Shown: one piece after another, positions 23,285-35,868 of the stretch
How positions within the stretch are numbered: the first letter of the stretch is position 1
Layout of the letters: every line of letters starts with the position of its first letter
DNA from: Trichaptum fuscoviolaceum
Taxonomy: Eukaryota; Basidiomycota; Agaricomycetes; Hymenochaetales; Trichaptaceae
Direction of reading: 5' to 3'
Length of the DNA stretch: 64,000 nucleotides
NCBI GenBank assembly: GCA_910574455.1
Contig: CAJSYZ010000010.1
Span: forward strand, 710,770 to 774,769
The notes under the pieces: generated by a model
What the model was told of the DNA's origin: nothing
The model's input: only the letters and a program-made list of their open reading frames with translations
The model's database searches: none
Program-made: the position numbers and the translations under genes

Positions 23285-24248
23285 AGTTTCTTGATAATTG
23301 TTGTTCGTAATCCCTCTTCCTCTTCCTGTTTTACCAAGATGCACCTCTTGCCCTTCTTATTGCGTGATTGCGTTCGTCCAGTCGTAATGTCTTAGAGTGA
23401 GAGGAAATATACCACGTTAAATGGGCCTGTGCGGTCCTGACAACCCAGCAGTCGCAGTCGAAGTTCGCCCCGTCACCCACAATACCAGTGGCCGCCAAAC
23501 AACAGTAGTGGTTCCCAGCCGTGCGCTTGAGGTGTCTCGCCCCCTTCGCTTCGCTTCACCTATCAATTTGGGCCCAATCCGTTGATGCCTTGATACGGGT
23601 AAAACAAGACCTTATATGAACCTGTCGGTCACCGCAAGAGAGAGCGATGGGCGTCGATGAGACTTGAGACAAGCCTGGACGACGTTGCGCACGCGAGCAT
23701 GCTATACGGGCAGGTGTGAATGGTGAACTGACACAGGAAGACGCCCGGAAGGCACTGGTGGAAACGGGATTAGTATGAATTGAATACCGCTTGGCTTGGA
23801 CATCCGTGGGCGAGCTACATACTTAGATAGCAGTGATAACTGTGGCTCTTATTCAGCTGCAGATATGAGTAGAGCCACTAGAAAGCACGAGATCAAATTC
23901 ATTCTGGGTTGCTGAGACACGAGTGTGCGTGTGCCAGAAAGATTGTTCAAGTTGGAAGTGCTTGTCGTGCTTCAAGACTTTCAAGTTGCGTTGAATTCTG
24001 CGCTACAAGATTGTACAGGTGAAAGAAAGGTTGATATTTTGCGAGATTCAGAACGTCAGTCAGGGTAGCAGAGTCGGCCGGGGCAGGGTTGGTCACGTCT
24101 AATCTCGATCGTGCATCTACCATCTTCAAGTTCCATCTCAGTTGGTCTGTTGCAGATAACAAGTCATCTGGCGAACTTGAAGGTATACACACAACCTGAA
24201 ATCCGATAGATCCAAACATATACAGTGCAAGCACACAACACAAAATAA
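23285..24248. other. Intergenic between family members 1 and 2
   Basis: Should hold the promoter of member 1 and 3' UTR of member 2. A 98-codon minus-strand open frame (23947-24243) begins with a hydrophobic stretch but starts 5 bp from the stop of member 2 and shows no domain, so I do not call it. Confidence 0.4.
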
Positions 24249-25260
24249 TTATGACAAATCCAGCCCAGTGCCATTGTCCCTCATGCCAGCACCAGCGACG
24301 AACGGCACGGCCGCGAACCCAAGCACCAAATCAAACTCGTTCAAATGGACTTTCTCCTCATCTCCTTCGTACGCGACCTCGGAAGACCGATCTTTTCCTT
24401 TAGGATGGTTGACGCAAATGGTAGCTCCGCTATCGACGGTCTCATAGGAGTGACGTTCAGCGTAGCGAGGACGAGAGGGAGATGGCATGGAGATGAGCAC
24501 GGTAACGTGCATCTGGCCCGCTGGAGAGGGTGCAGTTACATCTTTCTCCGATGAGGGCGAGGATGTAGGGGAAACGTGAGGTCGTTGGATTTCGCGAAGC
24601 CGGTGCAAGAGGGCTGAAGCACCTGGTACGAGGTAAGGTGTCGTTCTATCGTTAGCATTACTGACTGGCTTATTCTTGGTTTTCGTTTCTTTTTGAGGGG
24701 GTTCGTATCTTGCGGCTAGTGGCTACAAGAAGTTGTGAATAAGTGAGTATATGTACTTGTCGGGAATACACAAGCTCGGCATGGAGAGCTGCGAAATTCA
24801 CCTTCACATCCTCCCACTCTAGGCCTCCCTTCTCATCAACCACCTCCCTCTCCTTCCTATCCATCTGCCTCACAAGCAAATCAAACATCTCCGGTTTGGG
24901 TCCCACGACCTTCTCCCTCTCCCGTCTGGGGCCAGCGCCGGGACCATCGAATGCAGCGGGAAAGTAGAACATCCCCCCACCAACCCTCGCAAAGGGCATT
25001 CGTGCACCGGCAGGCCGTGCGACGCGCCGCCACCACGTCATGAGCAGGATGGCTGCGAGCAGGAAGCCGGTGAGGATGAACGCGGGCACGAGGGGCGCTG
25101 AACCGTTCCCGCCAAAGATATTGTTGTTGTTCGGTGCATCGTCCCCGCCCACACTCCCGCCACCGGCGTCAGTGCTAGTATGCGACGCTGCGGCCGCGGT
25201 GCCTGTCGTTGTCTGCGTCTGGAGGGCCCTGATGCCATTAAGGTGGTCGTGGTAAGTCAT
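24249..25260 (-). CDS. Uncharacterised single-pass membrane protein, VxVLIAMPxP family, member 2
   Basis: Two exons (24802-25260 and 24249-24722, intron 79 nt) give 310 residues. Residues 1-55 are Thr/Gly/Asn-rich, including a run of Asn. One transmembrane segment follows (VPAFILTGFLLAAILLMTWW), then basic and acidic cytoplasmic-type sequence with KVVGPKPEMFDLLV in the place of the W-D block of the other members. Exon 2 starts PLAARYEPP, as PLAVRLLP and PLSASIQ do in the paralogues. The motif VTVLISMPSPSRP has Ser for Ala. The end is FDLVLGFAAVPFVAG. This is the most divergent member: it keeps the exon border, the motif and the LG-x-AAVP end but has lost the W-D-x-W block. Function unknown; a signalling or cell-surface role is only a guess from the topology. 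Confidence 0.68.
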
Positions 25261-26559
25261 TTATGAATGAGCTCGCACTGCCGAGACACTAATGGCCTAT
25301 GTAGAACGGAGTGGGACTGGGTATTGGGCTGGGTGTGGATGGGCGACGACAGGACAGGCACTCATCGTCGTGCGCAGCAGAGTGCGCGAGAAGAGGGAAG
25401 GGCGGCGTGAGGGGCGTGAGGGGCGTGAGGACGTTCAGGTCGCAGACGGGAGTGAGAAGAGGCGAGCTATTAGTAGGCACGTTATATTTATCTCTTGGCT
25501 TGATCGACGACGCTATCAGAGGTGCCTGCATGTTCAAGTTGCACTAATATAGTGCATATATGCACATTTCTGGTCTTCAGTTTTATAACATCAATCCTCG
25601 TGTTATGAAACGGCATTGATCCATCCGTTTTCTGCAGGGAGTTTACTCCGTTTACGAGGAACAAATTTCGTTGCCGAGATACCTGAGACCGGGATCTTTT
25701 ACTCGGAGGTGGCGCCAGGCAATCATCGGAAATCCACAATCAGAGGAGACCAATGTCTTAACGCAGTGCTCCGATGTTTGCTTACTCTCCGAATCGTTTG
25801 CATGCTATGTGTCCGAACAAGTATCCGAGCTCGGTTTCAATGTTCCTGCTATACCAATGAACTGACAAAGGATCGAGTGTTACTCATCTGTTGTCCGAAT
25901 ACCGGATCAGATTATCTATGGACTTCTTTCATCCTGTTTTGTATCACTCGAGTTCCACTTTCATTCGACATCGACAGGATACTTACACATGATATTGTTC
26001 GCTTTGTCCGAGTTGGACCATGAACTAGTTATGCAGACACGTGACGCGGAAATAGCCGAGGCGCGTTCATGTCAGCCTGGGACGCGTTCCCATTCAGACC
26101 AGCCCCAAACACATCTTGTTCTCGTACCACCACCATCCTGCCACCTGATCTTCGACACTATTTACGATCAACGCCTCACTTCGAATCAGTGCTCATCGAT
26201 AAGCAATACGAATCGCTTGATGATACCGTCTTGCATAGCGGGTCTGACGGCGCATATATGCTACTCGATGACCTGTGCAATTCCAACAGCACACCTCGCG
26301 AGAGAGTTATGTCATGACCATCGTAAAAAGCAAGCTGTCTCTTCGGTATCTGGCTTTCGACATCTCCAATCCCACCTTTGATCACAACATAACAACGAAG
26401 ATGCATTCAGCAACGCCGTTGAATCCCATATTATACATGGAAAAAGTACAGCGAAAGCGATTGGATTTACAGGTCACTTGCAGTCAGATGAAGGGACAAA
26501 GAGATGAAGAGGATCGATGATGATGGGTTTTGCAGGAATGTCGTAGCTCTGTTCAAGCT
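25261..26559. other. Intergenic, family member 2 to P450
   Basis: A 1.3-kb stretch with GC-rich sequence near 25290-25450 and several plus-strand open frames up to 135 codons (25616-26520). None has a domain, and the frames overlap each other without splice support. Expected to hold the promoter of member 2 and the P450 3' UTR. Confidence 0.4.
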
Positions 26560-28674
26560 TCAAAGGTTGTCACGGCGCTTCATACCGACGCGACATTGCA
26601 GGGGCTTTCGCAGGAAACCTTCGGCAGTGTTAAACTGGGATCCAATCAATCAGTACGAGTCTTCGACCTTTTTATCCAAGGATACTCACTGGCTTGTTTG
26701 GTTCTTCGAGAACGAAGTCATACCTTCGCAAGATCGAGGCTATGATAATCAGCAATTCCATACTCGCTAAGTTTCTGCCGACACACGCTCTGGGACCGAA
26801 AGAGAATGGATTGAACGTCTTCTGGATCTCGGCCTGGTCTTGCTCGAACCACCTCTCCGGCCGGAATGCCTCCACATCTTCACCCCAGACACGCTTGTCC
26901 CGATGGATGGTGTATGTCGGGACGCTCAGAACCGTTCCAGGAGGAAAGGTCTTTCCCATCACAGTCAGTCCGCCCTCAGGAACCTCACGTGGCAATCCGA
27001 TGCCCGATGTTGAGTGGATCCTCAACGTCTCGTTGATGACAGCCTCGAGGTACGGCAGCCGCTTAACCTGCTCAAAAGATGCAACTGGATCGTCTTCGTG
27101 AGCCAATGCTTCATCTAGCTCCTTCTGTAACTTCGCTTGCACAGCTGGATTGTGCGCCAAGTGGTATGTGATTGCACAGCTGGAGCTGCGGACGAGGTCA
27201 AACTGTCAGTTACTTGGTTCAGTCAAGTGCGTTGGGCGCCTACTTTGACGTAGTATCTGATCCGGCGATAAGCTGTGTGAGCGCTTCCGCCGTCAACTCT
27301 TCCCGACCCATTGGTTTTCCCTCGTCGTCCTTGCCTTCCTGCAATTTATTCAGCAGATCTGTGCGGTCCGTCGGGTTTGCCAAACGTTTCGCTACCGCGG
27401 CCACTGCGAGACCCGCAAGATTTTGCACAGCCTGATTACCCTTTGCGAACCAAGGCAATTTCTTGACTAGAGGCCTCCAGTGCGGTGGCAAGACTCCCAT
27501 CGTTGCTGAATATTCGCCACGATCGTTCAAAATTTGCACGGCAGGGATCTTGATGACTTCGTAACTATTCTCGTCTTCTTTGCCGTAGCTGGCAATCGCT
27601 TGGGCATGGTTCTTCGCAACGGGTGCTGCATCACGAGCAGCGAGAATCATACCGAACGGGGAACCAAAGGCCAAGTCACCTTAACACAGAGGCCCATTCG
27701 TTAACAGAGATTCGGACAGCAAGTCACAAATGAATACATTACCAATGATATCAAACGCGAGGTAATTGTACCATGGCAAACAATCAAACCATACGCGACC
27801 GTCCCGACCAGACCATCCACCCTCTCCCTCAGTACCGCTCAAGCCCTTTTTACCACCATCACAGAGCTTATCCCACTGCTGGAAGAGCGAACTCACGTGC
27901 AGCCGAATGTGCGGCTCAAACTCGAGCACGTTCTTCTGCGAGAAGATGTGCGAGACGATCTTGCGCTTTCGAGTGTGTTCTGGCCGCGAACGTGTGTTGA
28001 ATAAACCGCGACGAATGGAAACGAACGCGTCGTAGAAGTCTGACTTCAGGGCGCCGTTTCCGTGAGCGTATATGACTTGAAGCGCTTCTGGATCTGCGAC
28101 AGATACATGGTTCGGGGCTATGCGCACAAATGTGCCTGCGGAGACAAGCTATCAGTTAAGGTTGCATTCGCATTGACGCGGAAGTTGATGCATGGAGAAA
28201 AGAAGGCTAAGAAGATACATGGAAGCAACTTTATCAAACGCAAAAGGCAGGCCCAGCCCTTCGCGGAAACACAGCAAACAGGATGACTGTTTAGCGAGTT
28301 AGATTGAAGCTTTCTCAATATACCAGGACGCCGAAAAGTAAATGCTCCGTCGCACGCAATACTTCAGCAGACGACAACTCCCAGGAACCAGCCATTGTAC
28401 CCAAGAACAACGCAAAAATGATTAGATTTATGTAACGCCACTCACCATATTTTTCGTGCAACTCATGGACAACCTCAGATCGGTGCCCTTGACCAACAAC
28501 CCAACCTAGCCACGCATCCGAGAACTGAGCCCAGAAAGGTCCAGTTATCCCATTCGATCTTATACAGTGCGGGTCGACGAAGTACGGAACAAAATGAACG
28601 AGCAAGAGGACGACCGGGATGATGACGCAAACGGAAACAAGGTCGACATTCAGTATAGCGTCCGTGATGCTCAT
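26560..28674 (-). CDS. Cytochrome P450, CYP53-like (benzoate para-hydroxylase type)
   Basis: Five exons (28446-28674, 27743-28135, 27244-27679, 26690-27185, 26560-26634) give 542 residues. An N-terminal membrane anchor (VCVIIPVVLLLVHFVPYF) is followed by GPFWAQFSDAWLGWVVGQGH and FVRIAPNHVSVADPEAL. The I-helix oxygen motif is LIAGSDTTSN, the K-helix ExxR is NETLRIHS, PERW is FRPERWF, and the haem-binding loop is FNPFSFGPRACVGRN with its cysteine ligand. The block YDAFVSIRRGLFNTRSR with KRKIVSHIFS is what I remember for CYP53, which hydroxylates benzoate in fungal detoxification of plant aromatics in the ER. The first intron is 310 nt, five times its neighbours. The last exon is only 25 codons; without it the frame would stop at a premature TAA in the intron. 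CYP53 assignment is by memory of the family. Confidence 0.88.
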
Positions 28675-31600
28675 CCTGGACTGAGCAATCCTGTCAATGT
28701 TTCAAGGTGCTTAAGAACGCCAGTGAGCGAATGTGACGACGTCGATGATGGGTTACCGGTGGTGTGCTTCAAGTTGCTCGCTGAGAGGCTTTATATTGGC
28801 AGAGGCGAACATGCGTTAGATCCGGTGGTCTCACGCGGGGTCCGCCAATCATATCCGGTATGCAAGGGACTCGATCGAGTTTAGTATGACGTCCGTTGAA
28901 ACGTGGACATCGTCGGATGCCGCAGCGTATGATAATGCACATCACAAGATGCTGAATGCAATCCGTTAAGTACTCATACTTGAAGTGTCCTTGGATATTC
29001 GGTTCAGGCTATGGACGTCGGTAGAGGAGGGTGTCATGACAGACCAACATAATCATCGTGAATCGCGGGGAGAGAACCCCGTGGGGAACTGCCAGGGGAA
29101 CTGCCATTTCCGGGAATGTCACCACCGCGATCCGGGCTCGCACGATCTCAACGAACTTCGATGTTCAGACATGAGTTTGCGTGCATGAGTCCGGAGTAAA
29201 CCCTTACTTTGAAGGAGAATCCCTTTCGACCATCTGTGGAATTTCGAAACGCCCCTTTGAAGATTGTATCGATATGGAAGCACCTTCACTATGGATAAGA
29301 AGCAGCAATTGCACAAACCACTGGCATCGGGCATGTCGGGACGGACGATGGCCACGACAGTATGATCGTAAAGCTGATTTGCTTCCGGGACTGGTATCTT
29401 ATCACTCTATAGCCTCGGAAGCAACTTTTCAGACGAAGGGCCCGAGTCAAGCCTTGGTTAGATATGTGAAAGAGAAGGGCACCACTGCGTAGTACGAATG
29501 CGGGAGACACCTGGAAGCAAATATCGACAGGAATGTCAAGAGGAAGCAGGATTGTCTGATAGTCAGCGTGGTCTACAAGGTATCAAGCTTTTAAACACTG
29601 ACATTTACGCCATCGATGCTGTGTGCCGTATCGAAGAACCTTTTCGAAGAGCAGAGTTTGGCAATAACTCTTCAGGAAGAGCCCAGCGAGGATTGGAGCA
29701 TTTGTATATGCCAAAATCATAGAGACATGGATAACCGATTTACTAGACGGACCTATAGCCGACAAACACACCATTCAAGTCGAAATATAAGTGGTCTTTG
29801 TCTGCCTGGTTAAGGATCGTCTACGGAGGGGATTGATTAGTACACGATAGGGGGGTGGGGATGGGTAGTACTACTATCGTGCTCATGGAGACGACAGAGA
29901 ACTCTAACCTCCACCGAGATGCGTTCAGAACTTACAGAGGTGACCGGTATTCACATACAGTCTAGCGAGCAGACCAGTCGTGCGGAAGCAAACTCGCTCT
30001 TTCCGCTTTGGTATGCGCTGCACAGGATCGACAAGTGTTTAGCAAGCAAGCAAGACGTTGTCCCCGATAAACAAGATATGACGCTCCGAGCGATGCGGGC
30101 TTGCTCATGCGTACCGCTGGATGACGCTTCCAATATAGGAGAAGCATAGATGTAATGGAAAAACCGTCGTTATGCGTTGGTGAAGTGGTGCGCGCTACGG
30201 GACATGATTTTACAACGTGTTAGCGAAACTCAAGCTGTACAACTGCATAGTCATGGAATGCAGAGCCCAAGACGAACCGGTCTCGCCGACTTGCTCGAAA
30301 TCATACAGTGATGGCCGAGATCCAGTGCTCGAGGTTGCAGCAGCGGCGACGGATTGTCGTGGGCGCTAAACTCCTGACTAGAAGCTCCGGCGCTCCAAGC
30401 TTGTGTTGTCTGAGTAGTAAGAAGCAGCATATGTCATCCGATGCTTCAAAATTAGAGTTGAAATTACTTGGACATTCAAGCACGAGTCCACAGCATGCCC
30501 TAGGGAACGAACGATGGAGTCGGAAGGGCCCGGGACTCCAGGCGGGCTCGCATCTGCCAGTGTTCACGTACATTCCCGTACCCCAGAAGGTCAGAGGACC
30601 GAAATGCACTTTAATTGCGCTCACGTCTCGGAAAGATTTTTTTTCGGGATTGTAGAGCGCCGTTCCGTGTGAGGCAAGGAGCTGCATTGGATTAAGACCT
30701 AAAGATGGACCTCGTACGCTGCAGTAGAAACTAGGCAATGCACTCACGAACATTGGAGTCGGGCGGAGCCGGGAAAGAAAGCTGCTCGGGATGTTCCAAA
30801 TAAGCAGGACTGAGCCCCAGAAGCGCAAGTGGAAATTGAGCACGTCACACGCTGTGCGGTGTCTATACGAAGACACATCAAGTTCATTGAGCAAACATAG
30901 CCTTCGCGCTGAATTCTCGCCAAGGCGTTGTGGGATCATGGTGAGCCAAAAACGACCAGGATCAAGCAGCACGAAGAACGGCATAATTTAGGAAAGCGTA
31001 AGACCAAAAGTCGTATAGTCTGAACGTGAACGGTACGCCGCGGATAGCTCGTAGAGCCGTCTATAACTCCATTATGATATTAGGAACGTGCACAGTGGCG
31101 CGAAGACTGTTGCACCGTACCCTCGGTCCCGCACGCGAATCGGCGGTGTAGCCCGCGTGTTTGCGAACCTCCAGATAAATTGCATCTTCAACCACCAATG
31201 TTCCCAAGGCCCCACGCAAGTGTACGCGTCATCACACCTGTAGGTGAGCTTTCCACCATGGAGGAATGCACTGGGGTCCAGCACGTCTACGGCGAAGCGC
31301 TAGGTATGTTGACTCAGAATCTGCTGCAGCCCAGAAGGGGGTTGAAGCTAATTTTGGATACAAAATAGACGTGCGGGGTGTGGGTGGCCAATCTTATCTC
31401 GAAAGAAGCACAGAAGAGACAGAACAGAAGAGTCAGATCGTGATCTACGCTCCAAAGATAGCAATTTGATGGCCATTTTCCGCGGGTACTCGATGAGAAC
31501 AAATAAGGCGCTTGGAGAGTAATCAGAATCAGAGAGAGAATGTGATCTTTGACTGACAGTCCAAGAAGTACACATTTACTGCCGACTCTTCGCGTAGAAG

Positions 31601-33587
31601 AGGCGATTCGTAGCGTTAGTGCCTCCATCGCCAGAGTCCTTCGCTAACAGCCGAAAACGTGAGATAGTTTCATTTCAGATCAAAGAGAAGAGTTCAGTAG
31701 CGTGTTTGTGGAGATTAGGTACGGGATAGCGCACTTAACGAACATATTAACTCCTTAAATATAGACGATTAGATGATGGAGCTTGTGATTTGAAAGGTAT
31801 CGTGTATGTAGGCTGTGAGACGAAGAAGACCTTGAAACGTTGATTTCTGTTTGCCTCTGCCTCATGGATCATTGATTTTTCAAATTCAAAAGGAGTGGAC
31901 AGAGGGGCTGAGTAAAGAAGTGACATTTGGGATAGATTCGCCGCGGTTCATCCGGTAGATGAATGTATCCACCAGATCATAGATTCATAGTGCTGATTTT
32001 AACATAAGATGTATTCTGAATCGTACGTTGGGCGTCGCCTGAAAGACTTGAATGCTTTCTAAGTCCGAGTGCAGTTGCTTATTGAGCAGTCAAGTACCTG
32101 TCAAAGCGTAAGCGATCTCCCCAGACAGGGAGGAAGTGCCGCAAAAAGATTGATGCTAGGACTACCATAGACCCTTTCGTGTACTTGGATAACTAAGGTG
32201 TGAATGTCAATCACGTGCTCATTAGTAAGGATAAGATATGATATTCAAGTTGATAATTAACGCTCTAGTGCCCACCTTAGTCCCGGATATCAAACGATGC
32301 AGACAAGTAGCCAGGCACCAAGTTTAGCAGACAGACTCAACGCCTCAGGGACATCCACAAACTGCAATACCATGTATATGCGATTTCGTACTTCCTGGTG
32401 GCGCCCGTTTGTGTGCTGCGCGCAAGTGCGGGAAGTACTCCAGATGCCATTCCGATGGTACTTTCAAGTTGATGGACAGAGTTCGGATGGTGATCTGGGG
32501 CGTCTTCCGTATTCCGTGATCAGGAGTGCAAGCGGGCTGCTTTTCCGTGAGCTTTTTTGAGACCGAGGGTTACTTGAAGTTGTAACTGAAATGACGTGCA
32601 AGCAAATCATTGAGAGGATATGAGGGGGCAGTGTCGAAGCGCAGCCAAAACCCTGGCAACAGCACAGAGTTGAGTGGTGGGAAAATTGGCCGATTTCGGA
32701 CTCGCCTTTCTCGGCACTGCCAAAGGCAGGAAAGAAGCCCCTGACGTTGAACTTGAACCTGTACACTCTATAACGTGCCAATCCTTGCAGTTGCGGGAGG
32801 TCATCCAGTGCCATGAGGCTCTGAACACCGCGTATTGCATCTCAGAGCGCGTATTGGAAAAACAACATATGACTGGATCATGCGATACTACCTGGTGGGG
32901 CTGCCATCTCATTTTCCTAAGAACGGTTCCGTGTCCCGCAGCAGGCGCCAATCTTCATACATCCTCTTTCGTTCACTTCTACTCATAAGGCCTGGCCATA
33001 ATGTATCAGAAGAGCTCAAGTCTCCATTGGTTCAGGCTCATAGCTGAGGACCATGCGTAATGAAATCCTTCCAACCATTTGTAGGCGCCGGAATTTGGGC
33101 GGCGCAATTCTCCCCCGTGTCGGAATTCTCGTCCAATTCTCTCCTTGCACAGCTTCCTATTCTCGAGTGGATCCTGCAGCTTGCGTATGCCGCGCGAACG
33201 CTCTTTGCATCTTCTCTCAGTCGTCCTAATCCAGGCTCGCCGAGGTGAGAACCCGCAATTTAGATGCCAGATCTTCGCGCCCAAAATCCGGTGCAGTCGC
33301 TTATGAACTTTATCCTCCAGCTGCAAGTTGACAGGATGGCCACTGGTCAACGACAGAGCAGAGCCCGTTGCATCTCCGTTCTAGCCAAGAATATGACTCG
33401 ACTTGTTTCGTCATTTCCACCTTTCGGGATGCGACTTTTGCAGTATAAAATCTCGCCTCAATCACGGCCCAGTTAATTCATCAGCCTACATTCCACCCAA
33501 ACTTCCTAGCACTCAGACAGGAGCTTCTACCTCACAGCGCACAAGTAAATCGCCATCTGCCACACACAGGCAATCCCGTCCACAGCA
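28675..33587. other. Gene-poor region of 4.9 kb
   Basis: No gene can be supported. The longest open frame is 227 codons on the minus strand (30301-30984), with hydrophobic patches but no motif I know. Frames at 32464-32951 and 33006-33350 (minus) overlap one another in different phases. A small tandem repeat (ggggaactgcc twice) lies near 29080-29107. The stretch may hold a decayed multi-exon membrane-protein gene, or non-coding sequence; I cannot tell which. Confidence 0.4.
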
Positions 33588-34118
33588 ATGCCTTCGCAGA
33601 TCCTTCTGAACAACGTCTTGTCCTTCAACCCGCAGAGTCGGCACTCGACCCACGTCCACCCATACTTGTACTGGGATCTACGGAGCCCCGCTGAATCTGC
33701 ACGGAATGCTGACACGGGCCATAAGATCTCGCCCCGGGTGCGCGCTCACTTTGCGACGAACCCGCCCGTCAAGGTCTTCCGCATCACGTGCGGCCTCTTC
33801 CCCTCGAGCTCATGGAACATCGACATCTCGAACCCGCACGGCGTGACGGTTGACGACGTTTTGCGCGGTCTGCACCAGGGCCTGCGTCGCCGCATATCGA
33901 GCTCCGAGTGGGCGCGCATCCCGCGTCAGAACCAGAGTCGCGTCGCTGAGGCCTTCTACGATCGCCAACGCCACTCGAGCGATCCTCAGTACGAACACTC
34001 CTCGGGCGTGCGCCGTATAGACTGGCTGCTCAAACACTCATCCTTTGTCGGCCTCTCGCCTTCCGTCGAGCAGCCTTATACCTGGATCCTCACGACACGG
34101 AGAATCAACAGCCATTAA
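33588..34118 (+). CDS. DUF6699-domain protein
   Basis: A single-exon 176-residue protein starting MPSQILLNN. The body matches the DUF6699 pattern known from basidiomycete genomes: YLYWDLRSP near the N-terminus, then FATNPPVKVFRITCGLFPSS, then the central block SWNIDISNPHGVTVDDVL and GLHQGLRRRISSSEWARI, and near the end RRIDWLLKHSSFVGLSP. DUF6699 proteins are small soluble proteins of unknown role that often occur in multiple copies. The coding stretch is more GC-rich than its surroundings. There is no signal peptide or membrane segment. Start chosen as the first ATG before the conserved region. Family call is confident and function unknown. Confidence 0.85.
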   Translation: MPSQILLNNVLSFNPQSRHSTHVHPYLYWDLRSPAESARNADTGHKISPRVRAHFATNPPVKVFRITCGLFPSSSWNIDISNPHGVTVDDVLRGLHQGLRRRISSSEWARIPRQNQSRVAEAFYDRQRHSSDPQYEHSSGVRRIDWLLKHSSFVGLSPSVEQPYTWILTTRRINSH

Positions 34119-34769
34119 ACACCATATACCACCATATACCCATCGTTTCTTCCCCCTCTCCTCGACACTGGCCGGCATCGCTATGCTCAGCGCCGTGCAC
34201 TATCCTATTTTCACTTATTCCCTAACTTGTCTACCCTATGTCTACCTGACTATCATTCGAGTCGGGAACGGTTTATATTTTTCCCCCAGCTACCTGGCTC
34301 ATAAATTACTCATCTTCATCACGATTCTTCACTTATTATGGCATGCTGTATCATAGGCTCATGTATCCACACAAAGAAAAGAAATGTATAGAATTTTTGT
34401 ATATCAGTCAATGATCAACGAGGGCCACGAGGCTAGGGCTGACGGATTTACCTCTATGAAGTCTCCTGTGCTATGACAGTGGGCCTAAGCGCGAGCGCGC
34501 TACTCACGTTAATGAAATGGACACCAACTACATTCAAGTCGACACAAATACTAATCCGCACGTACGCCTTTGTTCTCTTCACTTATCTTGACAGCATCGA
34601 TGAGCATCAAATTGATTGGTCTGTTTTACAACGAACTAGTAGATCAAGGGAGACAGGAGTATCCTACAGTTATAACGATACAACATGCGAGTAGACAACA
34701 ACAATGAAAGGATAGCACTGAGATATAAGACGAAAACAAGCATGGAAGAAGTGCATTAGAGAAACACAA
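34119..34769. other. Intergenic, convergent 3' ends
   Basis: 651 bp between the stops of the DUF6699 gene and the third VxVLIAMPxP gene. It opens with the heptamer-like repeat accatatacc (twice, 34120-34140). No gene recognised. Confidence 0.4.
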
Positions 34770-35868
34770 TTATGTCAAGTCCTCGAGAGAGGGACTCCAA
34801 GGAACAGCAGCGATCCCGAGTGCAAACTCTCCAAATCCCCCACCAACGATCTCCTCGTGGACATCCGCTTCTGCAGCCTTCGACCTGCCGGGCATCGGCA
34901 TGGCAATCAGCACCGACACCTGCAAGCCCTCGATATCCTTGTCCGGCGTTTTGTCCGCATCATCAACTTTCCTTCTATTCCGAGAGAGAAAAGAAAGCCA
35001 AGAAGGAGGCGGGTCCGGGGTCACGAAAGGCGACGTCGACCAAGCGTTTGTCGAAGCAAGGGGGGAAAGCCCGGGAGGATGCGGACTGGTGCCTCGCCGG
35101 ATTGCAGGATTGTATGTCGGCGTCGCAGTTATGCGCGCAATCCCTCGGCCACCGACTGCGACGAAGTTCGGAAAGTATTCGTGAGGAACATGTGGCTCTG
35201 CAGGAGCTGCCGGGGGTGCATCCGGCTTTACTTTCGTGGCTCTTTGGATGCTAGCAGATAGAGGCTGGAAAGTAGATGATTAGAAGCGCTCTAACGGTAT
35301 ATACATAGAAGATCTCGAAAGATAGACATTAAGGCTCGGTCGGACTTGTATCAGTTTTTGGAAATACATTCCAATGAACGAAACCAAGGAGGTCACGTAA
35401 ATTTGCACCGGACAAGTAGATCATGCTCGGCAGAGAAAATATGGGATAGTAAAAGCGTGGAATCCGGCTACTACTCACAAGCATACTCGGCCACTTCTCC
35501 TCGCCACTTTCTTCAACCCACACGTCCCATAACTGCGGCTTCACCATGCTCGATGGATTCATCGTCACGTCGAGTCCACCAGCAATCCTTCGTCTCCGGA
35601 TGTCCATCGCCCGTCGCCCGCCAAATCCACACGCCATGAACGTAACGAAAAGAGCCAAGAACGTGACTAGAAAGCCGAAGAGCAGGGAGGACGACTTCGA
35701 TATGCCTGGCGGCCCTTGCACATCGCTGGCCGTCTGTGCAGGCAGCGAGACAGTCGAGGCGAGTGTTGACGACAACGCCAGACCTAGGCTTTGCGACTCG
35801 CTGGCATCTGTAGCAGTTGAAGTAGGAAAAGAGGCGACCTGTGAGGAGTTGGCTGTAGATAAAGACAT
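34770..35868 (-). CDS. Uncharacterised single-pass membrane protein, VxVLIAMPxP family, member 3
   Basis: Two exons (35479-35868 and 34770-35264, intron 214 nt) give 294 residues. N-terminus Ser/Thr-rich (about 55 residues), then SSSLLFGFLVTFLALFVTFM as the membrane segment, ACGFGGRRAMDIRRRR as the positive cytosolic edge, PQLWDVWVEESGEEKWPSML, and at the exon border PLSASIQRA. A Pro-rich stretch leads to the motif GLQVSVLIAMPMPGR, and the protein ends FALGIAAVPWSPSLEDLT. This is the most complete member and matches the hypothetical proteins I remember from other agarics (MACGxGxRR, LWDVW, VLIAMP). An upstream in-frame ATG at 35979 would add 37 residues without hydrophobic character; 35868 gives the usual N-terminus. 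Function unknown. Confidence 0.75.

Noticed and set aside
23947..24243. 98-codon minus-strand frame with signal-peptide-like start
   Set aside because: It starts 5 bp after the stop of the upstream gene, probably inside its 3' UTR, and shows no known motif or cysteine pattern of a secreted protein.
30301..30984. Candidate wax-synthase or other membrane enzyme, 227 codons on the minus strand
   Set aside because: I looked for the FWGxxWHQ-type motif and helix spacing of that family. Only FWG occurs, in the wrong setting, so no family was assigned.
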